Origin: Halobacterium rubrum | GTDB lineage: Archaea > Halobacteriota > Halobacteria > Halobacteriales > Halobacteriaceae | Assembly: GCF_021729015.1 (NCBI RefSeq) | Contig: NZ_JAJQQZ010000003.1 | Span: forward strand, 310,001 to 374,000 | DNA: 64,000 nt | Direction: 5' to 3' | Shown here: piece by piece, positions 1 to 7,975 of the stretch | How the letters are laid out: each line of letters opens with the position of its first letter | How positions within the stretch are numbered: the first letter of the stretch is position 1 | Translations under genes and position numbers: made by a program | The notes under the pieces: generated by a model | The model's input: only the letters and a program-made list of their open reading frames with translations | Told to the model about the DNA's origin: nothing | The model's database searches: none

Positions 1-175
1 CGAACTGGCGGGCGACGAGGCCGTCCAGCCCGTCGGCGATGGCCGCCAGCAACACGACGCGAGCGGCGAGCGCGACGTCGACGGTGACCGCGACGACCGC
101 CACGAACCCGAGCGCCGCGTTCGCCGTCGTCACGGCGTCCGCCAGTCCCAACCGGCCGACGAAACGGGGCCCCAT
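1..175 (-). CDS. CDP-alcohol phosphatidyltransferase, N-terminal part (cut by window edge)
   Basis: Reverse-strand reading from the ATG at 175 gives 58 residues before the window ends. The N-terminus is hydrophobic, and the segment DGLDGLVAR near residues 49-57 matches the start of the CDP-alcohol phosphatidyltransferase signature (D-G-x2-x-G-x2-A-R, followed in the family by G-x3-D-x3-D, which lies outside the window). Such membrane enzymes replace the CMP of a CDP-activated lipid with an alcohol; in archaea, archaetidylserine or archaetidylinositol-phosphate synthases belong here. The exact substrate cannot be told from this fragment. Confidence 0.7.
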   Translation of the reverse strand, partial: MGPRFVGRLGLADAVTTANAALGFVAVVAVTVDVALAARVVLLAAIADGLDGLVARQF

Positions 176-250
176 ACGACTCGGCCAAGACGAGGGGCGT
201 CCTTACGTGTTTACATCCGCCGTTCCCGGCGCCCGAAAACGGACCGCGCC

Positions 251-258
251 AAATAAAT
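251..258 (+). promoter_or_regulatory. TATA box of the halocyanin gene at 282
   Basis: AT-rich octamer AAATAAAT in very GC-rich DNA, 23-30 nt upstream of the ATG at 282. The spacing fits an archaeal TATA box driving a leaderless transcript. Confidence 0.6.
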
Positions 259-281
259 GCGGCCCGCCCTGAGCCTGAGAC

Positions 282-731
282 ATGAACCGTCGGGCCTTCC
301 TCGCCGCTGGAAGTGCGCTGGCAGCCACATCGCTGGCGGGCTGTCTCGGACCGTCGCTGGCCGACTCCGACTACGACATCGGCATGGCGTCGAACGCCTT
401 CTCGCCCCAGGAGGGCGTCGAAGGCGCCGACCAGCCGACGTACCCCGCGACCGTCGGCGAGACGGTCACGTGGGCGAACACCGACTCCCGTAAACACACT
501 GTCACGGCCTACGAGAGCGGGCTCCCCGAGGGCGCTGGCTACTGGGCGTCCGGCGGCTTCGACTCCGAGCCCGAAGCCCGAGAGGCCTGGCGCAAGAACC
601 TCCAGGGAGGGGGGAACATCGCGCCCGGCGAGACCTACGAGGTCACCTTCGAGGTCCCCGGCAAGCACTACTACTTCTGCATCCCCCACGAGGGCGCCGG
701 CATGCGCGGGAAGATTCTCGTCGAGGAGTGA
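282..731 (+). CDS. Halocyanin-type blue copper lipoprotein
   Basis: Small blue copper protein expected on the outer face of the membrane, where halocyanins act as one-electron carriers (family knowledge). The 149-residue product starts with a twin-arginine signal (NRRAFLA) and a lipobox ending in Cys21 (LAGC). The plastocyanin-like domain follows; copper ligands are apparent as His72, Cys133, His136 and Met141 in the C-terminal pattern [12 protein letters not shown]. The ATG at 282 is chosen because a TATA box lies 23-30 nt upstream and the signal peptide begins there. It stands alone, facing the convergent ribosomal operon. A second halocyanin lies at 9504. The electron partner is unknown. 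Confidence 0.9.
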   Translation: MNRRAFLAAGSALAATSLAGCLGPSLADSDYDIGMASNAFSPQEGVEGADQPTYPATVGETVTWANTDSRKHTVTAYESGLPEGAGYWASGGFDSEPEAREAWRKNLQGGGNIAPGETYEVTFEVPGKHYYFCIPHEGAGMRGKILVEE

Positions 732-839
732 CCGGGTCGCGTCGACGTCGCCGCTGTCGATAGCACCCGTCGGTAGTGCGGTCGCTGTCGACCGTCGAAA
801 TGTGAGAGAATCGAATCCGCGGTCCGCGGCGAAGGAGCG

Positions 840-1469
840 TTACTCGTCGTCGTCTTCGTCGAAGTCGACGGCCGTCTCCTCCTCCTCGTAGACTTCCTCG
901 GGGTGGGCTTCGAGGGTCGCCTTCTCGACCTCGACACGGCGAAGCGGGTAGATCGTGTTCGCCTCGTCGTAGATAGCCGAGGACATCCGGCCCTCGATGA
1001 TGGAGTCGATGAGCGCCTCGAACGTGCGCTCCTCGCCGGCCTCCTCCACGAGGTCGATCATCGTGCGGCGGATGGCCTGCTGCTGGCTCTGGTCGGCCTG
1101 CTTGGTCGTGTACGCGACCGGCTGGACGCGAACGCGGTAGTCGTCGGTCGTCAGCACCGTGACGGTGACTGCGATCTTCGACGAGCCGCGGCGCACGAGA
1201 CTCCGCTGGTAGTCCCGCGTCAGCTCGGCCTGCACGAAGTCCGTCGACGCGGTGTCGCTCCCGACGTCGGAGACCTGGAAGGTCAGCTTGACGTTGTTCT
1301 CGCCGCCGTCGCGGATCTCGGACAGCACCGTCTGGATGGTTCGGTCGTATACCTGTTCGGGCTCCTCGGCGAGGGTCTCACCGAGCTCCGCCCGGTCGAA
1401 CTCCTCCGGGGCGAGCACGGTGTACCACCGCTTCTCCTGGTCCTGCTTGGAAACTGAACGTTCGCTCAT
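840..1469 (-). CDS. rps3ae: 30S ribosomal protein S3Ae
   Basis: Archaeal and eukaryotic-type small-subunit ribosomal protein (eS1 family). The 209-residue product begins MSERSVSKQDQEKRWY and carries the family's central RRGSSKI and YRVRVQPV segments; the C-terminus is a long acidic tail (EEEETAVDFDEDDDE), a halophilic adaptation. The start at 1469 overlaps the end of the preceding pcc1 gene (stop at 1466-1468), so it is probably translated by coupling. It is the last gene of the rps15 - RecJ-like - pcc1 - rps3ae operon. Confidence 0.95.
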   Translation of the reverse strand: MSERSVSKQDQEKRWYTVLAPEEFDRAELGETLAEEPEQVYDRTIQTVLSEIRDGGENNVKLTFQVSDVGSDTASTDFVQAELTRDYQRSLVRRGSSKIAVTVTVLTTDDYRVRVQPVAYTTKQADQSQQQAIRRTMIDLVEEAGEERTFEALIDSIIEGRMSSAIYDEANTIYPLRRVEVEKATLEAHPEEVYEEEETAVDFDEDDDE

Positions 1470-1729
1470 GATTGGTGTGTGGTGTGTCGGTCTGCTACTG
1501 CTGCTGCTGTTCGTGCTGTCTCTGCCACTTCCGCTGCGACGGTGAGGTTCACGACGTAGTCGTCGACCGTGGACTGGAGGCCGGCGGTGTCCTCGCGCTC
1601 GATGCGCGTCACGACTGCACTGCCGTCCGCCACCTCCGTGGTCATCTCCGTGGTGTTGTCCGGCTGGACGCAGGCCGCGACCAGCTCCGGGTCCGCGACC
1701 TCGGTGCGGACCGTCGCCGTCCGGGTCAC
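1466..1729 (-). CDS. pcc1: KEOPS complex subunit Pcc1
   Basis: Small subunit of the KEOPS complex, which makes the N6-threonylcarbamoyl-adenosine (t6A) modification of tRNAs together with Kae1, Bud32 and Cgi121; Pcc1 mediates dimerisation (family knowledge). The 87-residue reading frame has the expected beta-alpha pattern (TATVRTEVADPELVAACVQPDN and a C-terminal STVDDYVVNLTVAAEV helix region). The GTG start at 1729 overlaps the TGA of the upstream gene as GTGA, which supports that start. It lies between a RecJ-like gene and rps3ae in the same operon. Longer in-frame extensions upstream are Arg-rich antisense-like sequence and were rejected. Confidence 0.85.
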   Translation of the reverse strand: MTRTATVRTEVADPELVAACVQPDNTTEMTTEVADGSAVVTRIEREDTAGLQSTVDDYVVNLTVAAEVAETARTAAAVADRHTTHQS

Positions 1730-2847
1730 AGTGCACCCCGAACGGCCTCGACGACGGCTGCTTCGCCGTCGCCGTCGTCGGTTTCGCTGGTCTCGGTCAC
1801 TGCGAGGCGATGCGTCCCCGCGCTCTCGGGGAGCACGTCGCGGGCGTCCGCGTCGGTGGTGGCGAGCGCTGCGGCGCTGTCGCCGACCGCGAGCGCGGCC
1901 GGCTCGTCCGACCGGTAGTCCCGAACCAGTCGGGCGACGGTCGGGTGCGCGTCTGTCGCGTCTGCGACCACGACGCCGCGGTGGCGCGCCGGCTCGGCGA
2001 CGCGGACTGTCGCGTGCGCGTCCCGAGCGTGGTCTCGCCACGCCGCCAGCGCGTCTGCTCGGTCCGCGGCACCGAGTGCGAGCGCGACACCGAGTCCGGG
2101 TGCGTCCCAGGCCAGCGCCGCGAGCACGTCCGCGTACCCCTCGACAGTCTCGAAGACTGCCTCGGAGGTCTCGTGCGGCCGCACGCCAGCGGCGACGGCG
2201 TCGGCCGCCCGAGCAGGCGCGTCACCGGTCGCATCGAGTGCGACAGTGGACGCCAGTCGGCGGCGTGCGCTCTCGTCGAGCTCGGGCGGCAACTCGAGTT
2301 CGGCGAGCGTCGCGCCCGCCGCCTGCTCGTCGCCCGAGAACGACGCGTGCACGAGCGTCGAGTGCGCCAGCCCCGCAGCGAGGTCCGCCGTCGGCACGGC
2401 GACGCCCGGCCGTCGGTCGAGCCCGGCCGCCTCCCGTACATCGCTTGCCGGCTCGGCGCCATCGGCGACCGCCCCCGCGAACGCCAGCACGGCGTCCGGG
2501 TCGGCGCCGACATCGCGAGCGAGCGCGAACGCCTCGTTCGCCACGTCCCCGGCGAGCGAAGCGTCCGCGTCCTCTACGTCGAGTCCCACGGTGACGTGGG
2601 ACCCAGAAGCAGCGACGTCGTCGTCGTCGTCGGCGGCGGCGGTGAACGTGCTCGTGCCACGAGCCACCCGTACCTGAGACGGCACGGACCGCTCGTCGCA
2701 CGCCCCGGCCAGCATCGCGGCAGCCGCGACGCTCCCGCCGGTCGGTGCCGCCGTCACGCGGACGAACTCCGCGCTCGACACCACCGACGCGGCGTCACCG
2801 GGCTCGCCCGCGACGCCATCGCTGCTACTGCGTCCCGTCGTCGCCAT
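1726..2847 (-). CDS. RecJ-like protein lacking the DHH motif
   Basis: 373 residues, very acidic. It is assigned to the archaeal RecJ/Cdc45-like group mainly from its place between rps15 and pcc1-rps3ae, a gene order I recall from haloarchaea, and from the end of the protein, which looks like a DHHA1-type region (YRSDEPAALAVGDSAAALAT). No DHH or other metal-binding aspartate cluster typical of active RecJ is visible, so it may be catalytically inactive and structural, as Cdc45-like proteins are. Its stop overlaps the pcc1 GTG start and its ATG lies 4 bp past the rps15 stop, so the four genes form one tight operon. Function is inferred; a profile search would settle it. Confidence 0.6.
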   Translation of the reverse strand: MATTGRSSSDGVAGEPGDAASVVSSAEFVRVTAAPTGGSVAAAAMLAGACDERSVPSQVRVARGTSTFTAAADDDDDVAASGSHVTVGLDVEDADASLAGDVANEAFALARDVGADPDAVLAFAGAVADGAEPASDVREAAGLDRRPGVAVPTADLAAGLAHSTLVHASFSGDEQAAGATLAELELPPELDESARRRLASTVALDATGDAPARAADAVAAGVRPHETSEAVFETVEGYADVLAALAWDAPGLGVALALGAADRADALAAWRDHARDAHATVRVAEPARHRGVVVADATDAHPTVARLVRDYRSDEPAALAVGDSAAALATTDADARDVLPESAGTHRLAVTETSETDDGDGEAAVVEAVRGAL

Positions 2848-2851
2848 CGCG

Positions 2852-3319
2852 TTACTCCTCGAGGAGTTCTTTCGCCGTCTCGTGCGAGTACGCGAAGTCC
2901 TCGTCGAGCTCGTCCCCGCGGTAGTAGTCCGCGAGCCGGCGAATCTTCGACTGCGTGTTCTGCAGCGCGCGCTTGTTCTGGTGGTCCTGGCCGTTCTCCT
3001 CGACGTGCTGGTGCAGACGCACGGCCTTCTCCAGGAGGTTCCGGAAGTCCTCGGGGAGCTCGGGTTCGGCGTCGTGCTCCTCGAGAATCTCGGTGACCTT
3101 CTTCCCGGTCGCCAGCTTGACGTCCGGAATCGGCGTGCCCTGCACGCCCTCGTCGCGCAGCTTCAGGCCGATCTGGGACGGGTCGTGGCCCTGCTCGGCG
3201 AGCTCCACGACGCGCTCCTCGATGGCGTCCTCGTCTACGTCACTCCACTCCGGCGGTTCGTCTGCCGTCGGGCGGTCCGAACCGCTCGAACCGCGACGGC
3301 GCGTATGCATTCGTGCCAT
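2852..3319 (-). CDS. rps15: 30S ribosomal protein S15
   Basis: 155 residues, the archaeal long form of uS15. The N-terminal MARMHTRRRGSSGSDRP and the middle LKLRDEGVQGTPIPDVKLATG are characteristic, as is the C-terminal NKRALQNTQSKIRRLADYY, the rRNA-binding helical part. First gene of the operon rps15 - RecJ-like - pcc1 - rps3ae, with only 4 bp before the next gene. Its promoter should lie in 3320-3500; no convincing TATA box was seen there. Confidence 0.95.
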   Translation of the reverse strand: MARMHTRRRGSSGSDRPTADEPPEWSDVDEDAIEERVVELAEQGHDPSQIGLKLRDEGVQGTPIPDVKLATGKKVTEILEEHDAEPELPEDFRNLLEKAVRLHQHVEENGQDHQNKRALQNTQSKIRRLADYYRGDELDEDFAYSHETAKELLEE

Positions 3320-3502
3320 TGTCTACTGTCTGGATTGGAACAACACGAGACGCTGCCGACACCTGATGGTGCCGCGACACTACCGCAGTCCCAAGCCCGC
3401 CAAGCGACGGGCGAGTCGGATCTACGGCCGTGCGTTCCCTACCACCGTCCAGATGGGCCGACTGGTAAAACGTTTCCATCCAGCCCGCTCCCGAATCGCG
3501 GG

Positions 3503-3510
3503 GTTTATCA
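3503..3510 (+). promoter_or_regulatory. TATA box of tRNA-Ala
   Basis: GTTTATCA, 31 nt upstream of the tRNA-Ala 5' end at 3542, the usual archaeal spacing. Confidence 0.6.
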
Positions 3511-3541
3511 ACGACCCCCGGCAACGATTTGTTGCGTTCGA

Positions 3542-3613
3542 GGGCTCGTAGATCAGTGGTAGATCATCCCCCTGGCACGGGGAAGGCCTCGGGTTCAAAT
3601 CCCGACGAGTCCA
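3542..3613 (+). tRNA. tRNA-Ala (anticodon GGC)
   Basis: 72 nt cloverleaf. Acceptor stem GGGCTCG pairs with CGAGTCC (one G-T pair), D stem GATC/GATC, anticodon stem TCCCC/GGGGA with loop CTGGCAC (anticodon GGC, reads GCC), T arm TCGGG-TTCAAAT-CCCGA, discriminator A. No CCA is encoded. The 3' terminal 14 nt (TCCCGACGAGTCCA) recur twice downstream, at 3803 and 3888. Confidence 0.95.
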
Positions 3614-4025
3614 CTTCTCTCGACGTCACCCGCGAGCGACCAGAGTGTCGCTCGCGGTGACTAACTCGTAGTGGTGAGGAGGAATTTGAAGCCCTACCAG
3701 TCGCAGCCCGCGAGCGCAGCGAGCAGGAACGTCTGGTTCTGGGTTCAAATCCCGGCAGACCTCCGGTCTGCCGACCTTCGCGAAGCCTTCGGCTTCGCTC
3801 AGTCCCGACGAGTCCATCTTCTTTCACTCACTTCGTTCGTTCAGTCGATAGACTCGTCGACGTCTCGTTCGCTGCGCTCACGAGACTCCCGACGAGTCCA
3901 TCTTTCTCGACCAGTCCAGCTTCCAGCCGCTCACCACGCTCGCGCAGCCGGCCGGCTCTTCGTCCTTCGCGAGGGTGTGATGCGTCGAAGCGACAGATTC
4001 GGCCCCCATCACTCTGGATACACCG
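3614..4025. repeat. Gene-free tract of tRNA-end copies and hairpins
   Basis: No credible gene in 412 bp. It holds two extra copies of the tRNA-Ala 3' end (TCCCGACGAGTCCA at 3803-3816 and 3888-3901) and several inverted repeats: about 15 bp with one bulge at 3625-3661; a perfect 9-bp stem with 3-nt loop at 3753-3773; a perfect 8-bp stem with 3-nt loop at 3780-3798; and a 7-bp stem at 3863-3887. It also holds a T-arm-like TGGGTTCAAATCCCGG at 3740-3755. This looks like the scar of repeated recombination or integration at the tRNA 3' end. Confidence 0.7.
3681..3755 (+). repeat. tRNA-associated dispersed repeat, copy A
   Basis: About 75 bp bounded by T-arm-like inverted ends (ATTTGAAGCCC and GGGTTCAAAT). 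Its core words AGTCGCAGCCCGCGA and CGAGCAGGAACGTCT occur in the same order on the opposite strand at 36421-36492 (copy B), beside tRNA-Gly. Neither copy codes for a protein. Confidence 0.7.
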
Positions 4026-4493
4026 TCAGGAACCGAACTGGTCGTCGATGGCCGACCGGGTGTCGGTGACGACGTGCTGTTCGGCCCGGACCATCGCCCG
4101 GAGCGCCTCGTCGGTGTAGTCGATGGAGACGCTCGGGAGGCCGGCGGAGAGCACACCGCCGAGGACGTCGGCGGGGTAGATATCGACGGTGAACGCGAAC
4201 GCCCGCCGGTGACGCCAGAGGGGGTCGGTAAACGGGAAAGTATCCTCGACGAGGTGGTGGGCTTCGGCGCGGTCGAAGGCGCCCGTGACGGCGACCCAGA
4301 AGTCGTCGCCGGGGTGGTCGACGACCGGTTCCACGGCATCGCCGAGGGGTTCCAGCCGTCCGACGACGTCGTCCTCGACGGCCTGCCGGGTCGCAGCAGA
4401 CGCAGCGGGGTCCAGTGATTCGAGGTAGCTGTCGGTCTCGACGAACTGCCGGCTTCGCGGGTCGACGCTAACGCGTTCGGGCCCGAGCTTTTC
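4026..4493 (-). CDS. Hypothetical protein, start codon unclear
   Basis: An open frame with plausible haloarchaeal coding character runs from the TGA at 4026 up to about 4493, giving roughly 155 residues such as FVETDSYLESLDPAASA and ending RSAIDDQFGS. I do not recognise the family. No in-frame ATG, GTG or TTG exists between 4335 and 4519; the only in-frame conventional start is a GTG at 4334, which would give 102 residues and drop an apparently coding N-terminus. An ATG at 4519 lies in another frame. So it uses a non-standard start, has a frameshift near its start, or is the shorter form. The neighbour at 4518 is divergent. Confidence 0.5.
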   Translation of the reverse strand, partial: EKLGPERVSVDPRSRQFVETDSYLESLDPAASAATRQAVEDDVVGRLEPLGDAVEPVVDHPGDDFWVAVTGAFDRAEAHHLVEDTFPFTDPLWRHRRAFAFTVDIYPADVLGGVLSAGLPSVSIDYTDEALRAMVRAEQHVVTDTRSAIDDQFGS

Positions 4494-4517
4494 GCCGTGC
4501 GGCGACGAGCCGTCTGC

Positions 4518-4901
4518 ATGGCAGCCGAGACCGACTACGACGAGTTGCCGCTGGTGTACTCGTGTTCCGGGTGTTCGAGCGCAGCGCAGATGGCCAACGA
4601 CATCGCCGTGTCGCTGGACCGCAACCGAGTGGCAGAGATGTCCTGTATCGCGGGCGTCGGCGGGGACGTCGGGCCGCTCGTGGACACCGCGACCTCGGAC
4701 CGCCCCGTGCTCGTCGTCGACGGCTGTCCGCTGGAGTGCGCGAAGGCGTGTCTCGCCGACCACGACGTCGAGCCCGACGAGCACGTGAATCTCGCGGCGG
4801 CGGGCGTCCCGAAGGAGTACCACACCGACTACGACGACGAGCAGGCCGACGAACTGCGGGCGGAGGTCGCGGCGCTCGCCGAGGACCTGACAGCAGCGTA
4901 A
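4518..4901 (+). CDS. DGC-type putative zinc-binding protein
   Basis: 127 residues with many conserved cysteines: SCSGCSSAAQMAND near the N-terminus, MSCIAGVGGDVG in the middle, and DGCPLECAKACL near residues 72-83. This cysteine pattern and order match the DGC-domain family of putative metal (zinc) binding proteins, whose function is not well known. The ATG at 4518 is preferred over an upstream GTG at 4497 because the conserved region begins soon after it. It is followed by an unrelated lipoprotein gene 44 bp downstream. Confidence 0.75.
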   Translation: MAAETDYDELPLVYSCSGCSSAAQMANDIAVSLDRNRVAEMSCIAGVGGDVGPLVDTATSDRPVLVVDGCPLECAKACLADHDVEPDEHVNLAAAGVPKEYHTDYDDEQADELRAEVAALAEDLTAA

Positions 4902-4945
4902 CGCCCGGAGTCGGATTTTTGACCGTTCGCACCGAACCAGGTCCC

Positions 4946-5542
4946 GTGTCTCCCAGTCACCCGTCTCGCCGCTCGTACCTCGCCGGGGCCGCCGCCGTGG
5001 TCGCAGCCGGGCTCGCAGGCTGCGGTGGGTCGCCCGGAGCGAGCGACGAGCCGGACGACGGAGCCGACGAGGACGGCGCAGACGGAACGACTGCGGCCGA
5101 TTCACCACCGGCCGAGACGACCGTCGACGACGACGAAGACGACGGGGACGGCAGCGACGACGGCGACGACCTCGACTTGCGGGAGGCGAACGTGGTCGGC
5201 GTGGCTGTCGAACCCGACGAGAGTGGCGACGCCGGCGTCCAGTTCGACGTCACGCTGCTGCACGACGACGACGGGGAAGACGGCTACGCGAACTGGTGGC
5301 AGGTGGAGACGGTCGACGGCGACCGGCTGGGCCGCCGGGACCTATCGCACGCGCACGGGACGCAGGAGTTCACGCGCTCGAAGACGGTCGACGTACCGGA
5401 CGGCGTCTCGACGGTCGCGGTGCGCGGCCACGACCAGACGCACGGCTACGGCGGCCAGGCAGCGCTCGTCGACGTGGAGCGTGGCGACGTCGAGTTCGTC
5501 CAGCAGGGGCCACAGCGGCAGTCGATCGGCCACAGCGACTGA
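4946..5542 (+). CDS. Tat-exported lipoprotein of unknown function
   Basis: 198 residues from the GTG at 4946. A twin-arginine motif (SRRSYLAG) and a lipobox ending in Cys26 (GLAGC) mark it for export by Tat and lipid anchoring. A long acidic linker of Asp, Glu, Ser and Thr (about residues 30-75) follows, then a compact beta-rich domain of about 120 residues with NWWQVETVDGDRLGRRDLSHAHG, EFTRSKTVDVPDG and DQTHGYGGQ. Several His residues lie in that domain, but I do not recognise the family. It is convergent with the transducer gene at 5573. Confidence 0.7.
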   Translation: MSPSHPSRRSYLAGAAAVVAAGLAGCGGSPGASDEPDDGADEDGADGTTAADSPPAETTVDDDEDDGDGSDDGDDLDLREANVVGVAVEPDESGDAGVQFDVTLLHDDDGEDGYANWWQVETVDGDRLGRRDLSHAHGTQEFTRSKTVDVPDGVSTVAVRGHDQTHGYGGQAALVDVERGDVEFVQQGPQRQSIGHSD

Positions 5543-5572
5543 CAGGACCGCTCGCTCCGACCGCCAGTGCCG

Positions 5573-7975
5573 TCAGTCGCCGGAGCCGTCGGTGAAGGCG
5601 CCCGTAGCGCGGTCATCGGCGGCGTCACCGGCCTCGGCACCGCTCCGGTGGTCGTCGCCTCGCTCGCGTGCGTCGAACTGGTCGACGGTCGCGGCCAGCG
5701 AGTCGGCGCGCTCCCGGAGTTCGTCGGCGCTGCGCGCGATCTCCGCGACAGACGCGGACTGCTCCTCGGCGGCCGCCGACACCTGCTCGGCGTCCTCCGT
5801 GACGTTCTGGCTGATGTCGGCGACCTCGTCGACGCGCCGAACGACGCTCTGCGTGGCTTCGGCCTGGTCGTCGGTGGCGTCCGCGATCTCCTGGATGCCG
5901 TGGTTGGCATCCTCGATGGCGTCGACGGTGTCCTCGATGGCGTCGGCGGCCTCGCGAACAGTCTCGACGCCGGTGTCGATGTGGTCGCTGGTCGCGCGGA
6001 TGTCCGCGACCGTCTCGTCCGTCTCCGACTGGACGGTCGCGATCTCGGCCTCGATCTCGGCCGCCGCCTCCTTCGTCTCCTCGGCGAGGTCCTTGACCTC
6101 GTCGGCGACCACGGCGAACCCGTCGCCGTCCTCGTCGGCGCGGGCGGCCTCGATGTTCGCGTTCAGCGCGAGCATGTTCGTCTGCTCGGCGATGTCCGTG
6201 ATGAAGTCGACAATCTCGCCGATGTCGGCCATGCGCTCCTGGAGTTCCAGAATCTGGTCGACGGCGTCCGCCGACAGCGACTCGATCTCCGCCATGTCCT
6301 CGATGGCCGACTCGGCGGCCTCACGGCCGCTCTCGCCGCGCTCGACGGCCTCCTCCGCCGTCTCCGCGACCGTCGTGGAGGACGCCGCGACCTCCTCGAT
6401 GCTCGCGGACAGCTGGTCCATCTCGCCGGCGGCGTTCTCGAGGTCGTCGTGCTGCCTGATGGCGCCGTCGGCGATCTCCTGGATGCGCTCGCTGACCGTC
6501 TGGCTCGTGGTCTCGATCTCCTCGGCGCCGGTCGCCACCTCGAGGGTGGCGCTGGCGACCTCGTCGGCGAACGCCGCGACCTCGCCGACGGTCGCCTCGA
6601 GGCCGTCGAGCATCGCGTTGAACTCCGTAGCGACCTCCCGCATCGCGGCCTCCTCTGCGTCCTCGTCGAGGCGCTTCGTGAGGTCGCCGGCGGCGACCTC
6701 CTGCATCACCGCACTGTACTCGCCGGCGCGCTCCTGGAGGCGGCGGCTCGCCGCCTCGGCCTCCTCTTTCGCGCGTTCGGCTTCGGCTTGCGCGGACTCC
6801 GCCTCGGTGCGCAGCTCTTCGGCTTCCGCCCGCGCGGTCTCGGCCTCCTCGACGGCCTCTTCGGCTTCCTGGATGCGGTCCTGGAGCGAGACCCGCATGT
6901 CGTCGAAGCTCTCGTACAGCCGACCGATCTCGTCGGCCCGGGTCGTCGAGAGGTCGACGTCGAAGTCGCCGGCTTCGATGCGCTCGGCGCGGTCCCGCAG
7001 CTGCTTCAGCGGGTCGACCGTGCGTTTGCCGAGCACGACGCCGACGACCGACAGGGAGACGAGCGCGAGCAACACGAGCAGCCCGACCGTCTCCCCGACG
7101 GTGTCACTGACGCTGAACGCCTGTCTCGTGTCCAGACTCGTCACCGTCACCCAGTCCGTGTTCGGCACGGGCGCGAACGCATAGACACGACCGTCCAGGA
7201 CGGTCGTGACCGGCGCCGCACTGCCGTTCGCGTCACGAATCGCTGCGAGGCTCCCCCCGTGGGTGTCGGCGTCGAACTCGCGGTCGATGTTCAGCACCGT
7301 CTCGTCGTCCGTGTTCAGGATGGTGGTCTGCTTCGTGGAGTTCGCGTCGGCGAGCCGGTCGACCTGGCTCTGGATGCGCGTGACGACGACGAGGTGCGAC
7401 CCCTCGCGCTTCGGGACGGAGGACGCGAACGCCATCACGGGCTCGTCGTTGAGAACGGGCGAGCGGTACGACCGGCTGCTCGACCACACCTCGCTGTTGT
7501 TGCCGGGGCCCTCCGGCACCTCGGCGGTCGTCCACGGCGCGTCGAGTTCGGACAGCGACCGCCCCTCGAGTGGGAGCTCCGTGCTGGCCACGACCTCGCC
7601 GCGCGTGTCGTTGACGAGGTGCATGCTCACTACGTCCTCTGGCAGCAACTGGTCCTGCAGGAGGATGTACGCCGCCGCGCGCCGGTCGCTCTGCAGGGGC
7701 TCGCCCTGCGAGACGGAGCGTGTGTGGGTTCGCTGCTGTTGCACCCAGGACCCGATGGCGTCGCCCTCCAGCTGGCTGGTCTCGGCGAGCTGTTCGGTGG
7801 TCTGGCGTTCGACCGCCGCGGACGTCGCCTGGAACGTGAACGCGCCGGCGCCCGCGATGACGAGCAACACGGCGAGGAACGCGACGGCGAACTTCGCGGC
7901 GAACCGCCGACGCACGAACTCGGGAGCGATGCGGTCGAGGGCGCTCGCCAGACTGTCGAGGAGGCCGCCCGCCAT
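5573..7975 (-). CDS. Methyl-accepting chemotaxis transducer (Htr-type) paired with a BMP binding protein
   Basis: 800-residue halobacterial transducer. TM1 at about residues 28-49, an extracellular sensor of about 240 residues (Cache-like by size and layout), TM2 at about 290-315, HAMP, a long Ala/Glu-rich coiled coil, then the cytoplasmic signalling hairpin with [18 protein letters not shown] and [13 protein letters not shown], the contact region for CheW and CheA. The start ATG overlaps the stop of the BMP lipoprotein gene as TGATG, so the two are translated together. By analogy with the BasB-BasT and CosB-CosT pairs of Halobacterium salinarum, the lipoprotein probably binds a ligand and presents it to this transducer. 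Ligand type is inferred from the BMP family (nucleosides). Confidence 0.9.
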   Translation of the reverse strand: MAGGLLDSLASALDRIAPEFVRRRFAAKFAVAFLAVLLVIAGAGAFTFQATSAAVERQTTEQLAETSQLEGDAIGSWVQQQRTHTRSVSQGEPLQSDRRAAAYILLQDQLLPEDVVSMHLVNDTRGEVVASTELPLEGRSLSELDAPWTTAEVPEGPGNNSEVWSSSRSYRSPVLNDEPVMAFASSVPKREGSHLVVVTRIQSQVDRLADANSTKQTTILNTDDETVLNIDREFDADTHGGSLAAIRDANGSAAPVTTVLDGRVYAFAPVPNTDWVTVTSLDTRQAFSVSDTVGETVGLLVLLALVSLSVVGVVLGKRTVDPLKQLRDRAERIEAGDFDVDLSTTRADEIGRLYESFDDMRVSLQDRIQEAEEAVEEAETARAEAEELRTEAESAQAEAERAKEEAEAASRRLQERAGEYSAVMQEVAAGDLTKRLDEDAEEAAMREVATEFNAMLDGLEATVGEVAAFADEVASATLEVATGAEEIETTSQTVSERIQEIADGAIRQHDDLENAAGEMDQLSASIEEVAASSTTVAETAEEAVERGESGREAAESAIEDMAEIESLSADAVDQILELQERMADIGEIVDFITDIAEQTNMLALNANIEAARADEDGDGFAVVADEVKDLAEETKEAAAEIEAEIATVQSETDETVADIRATSDHIDTGVETVREAADAIEDTVDAIEDANHGIQEIADATDDQAEATQSVVRRVDEVADISQNVTEDAEQVSAAAEEQSASVAEIARSADELRERADSLAATVDQFDARERGDDHRSGAEAGDAADDRATGAFTDGSGD

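Noticed and set aside
3240-3524. Small reverse-strand frame upstream of rps15
   Set aside because: It covers the promoter region of rps15 and tRNA-Ala, with no family resemblance and no TATA box of its own.
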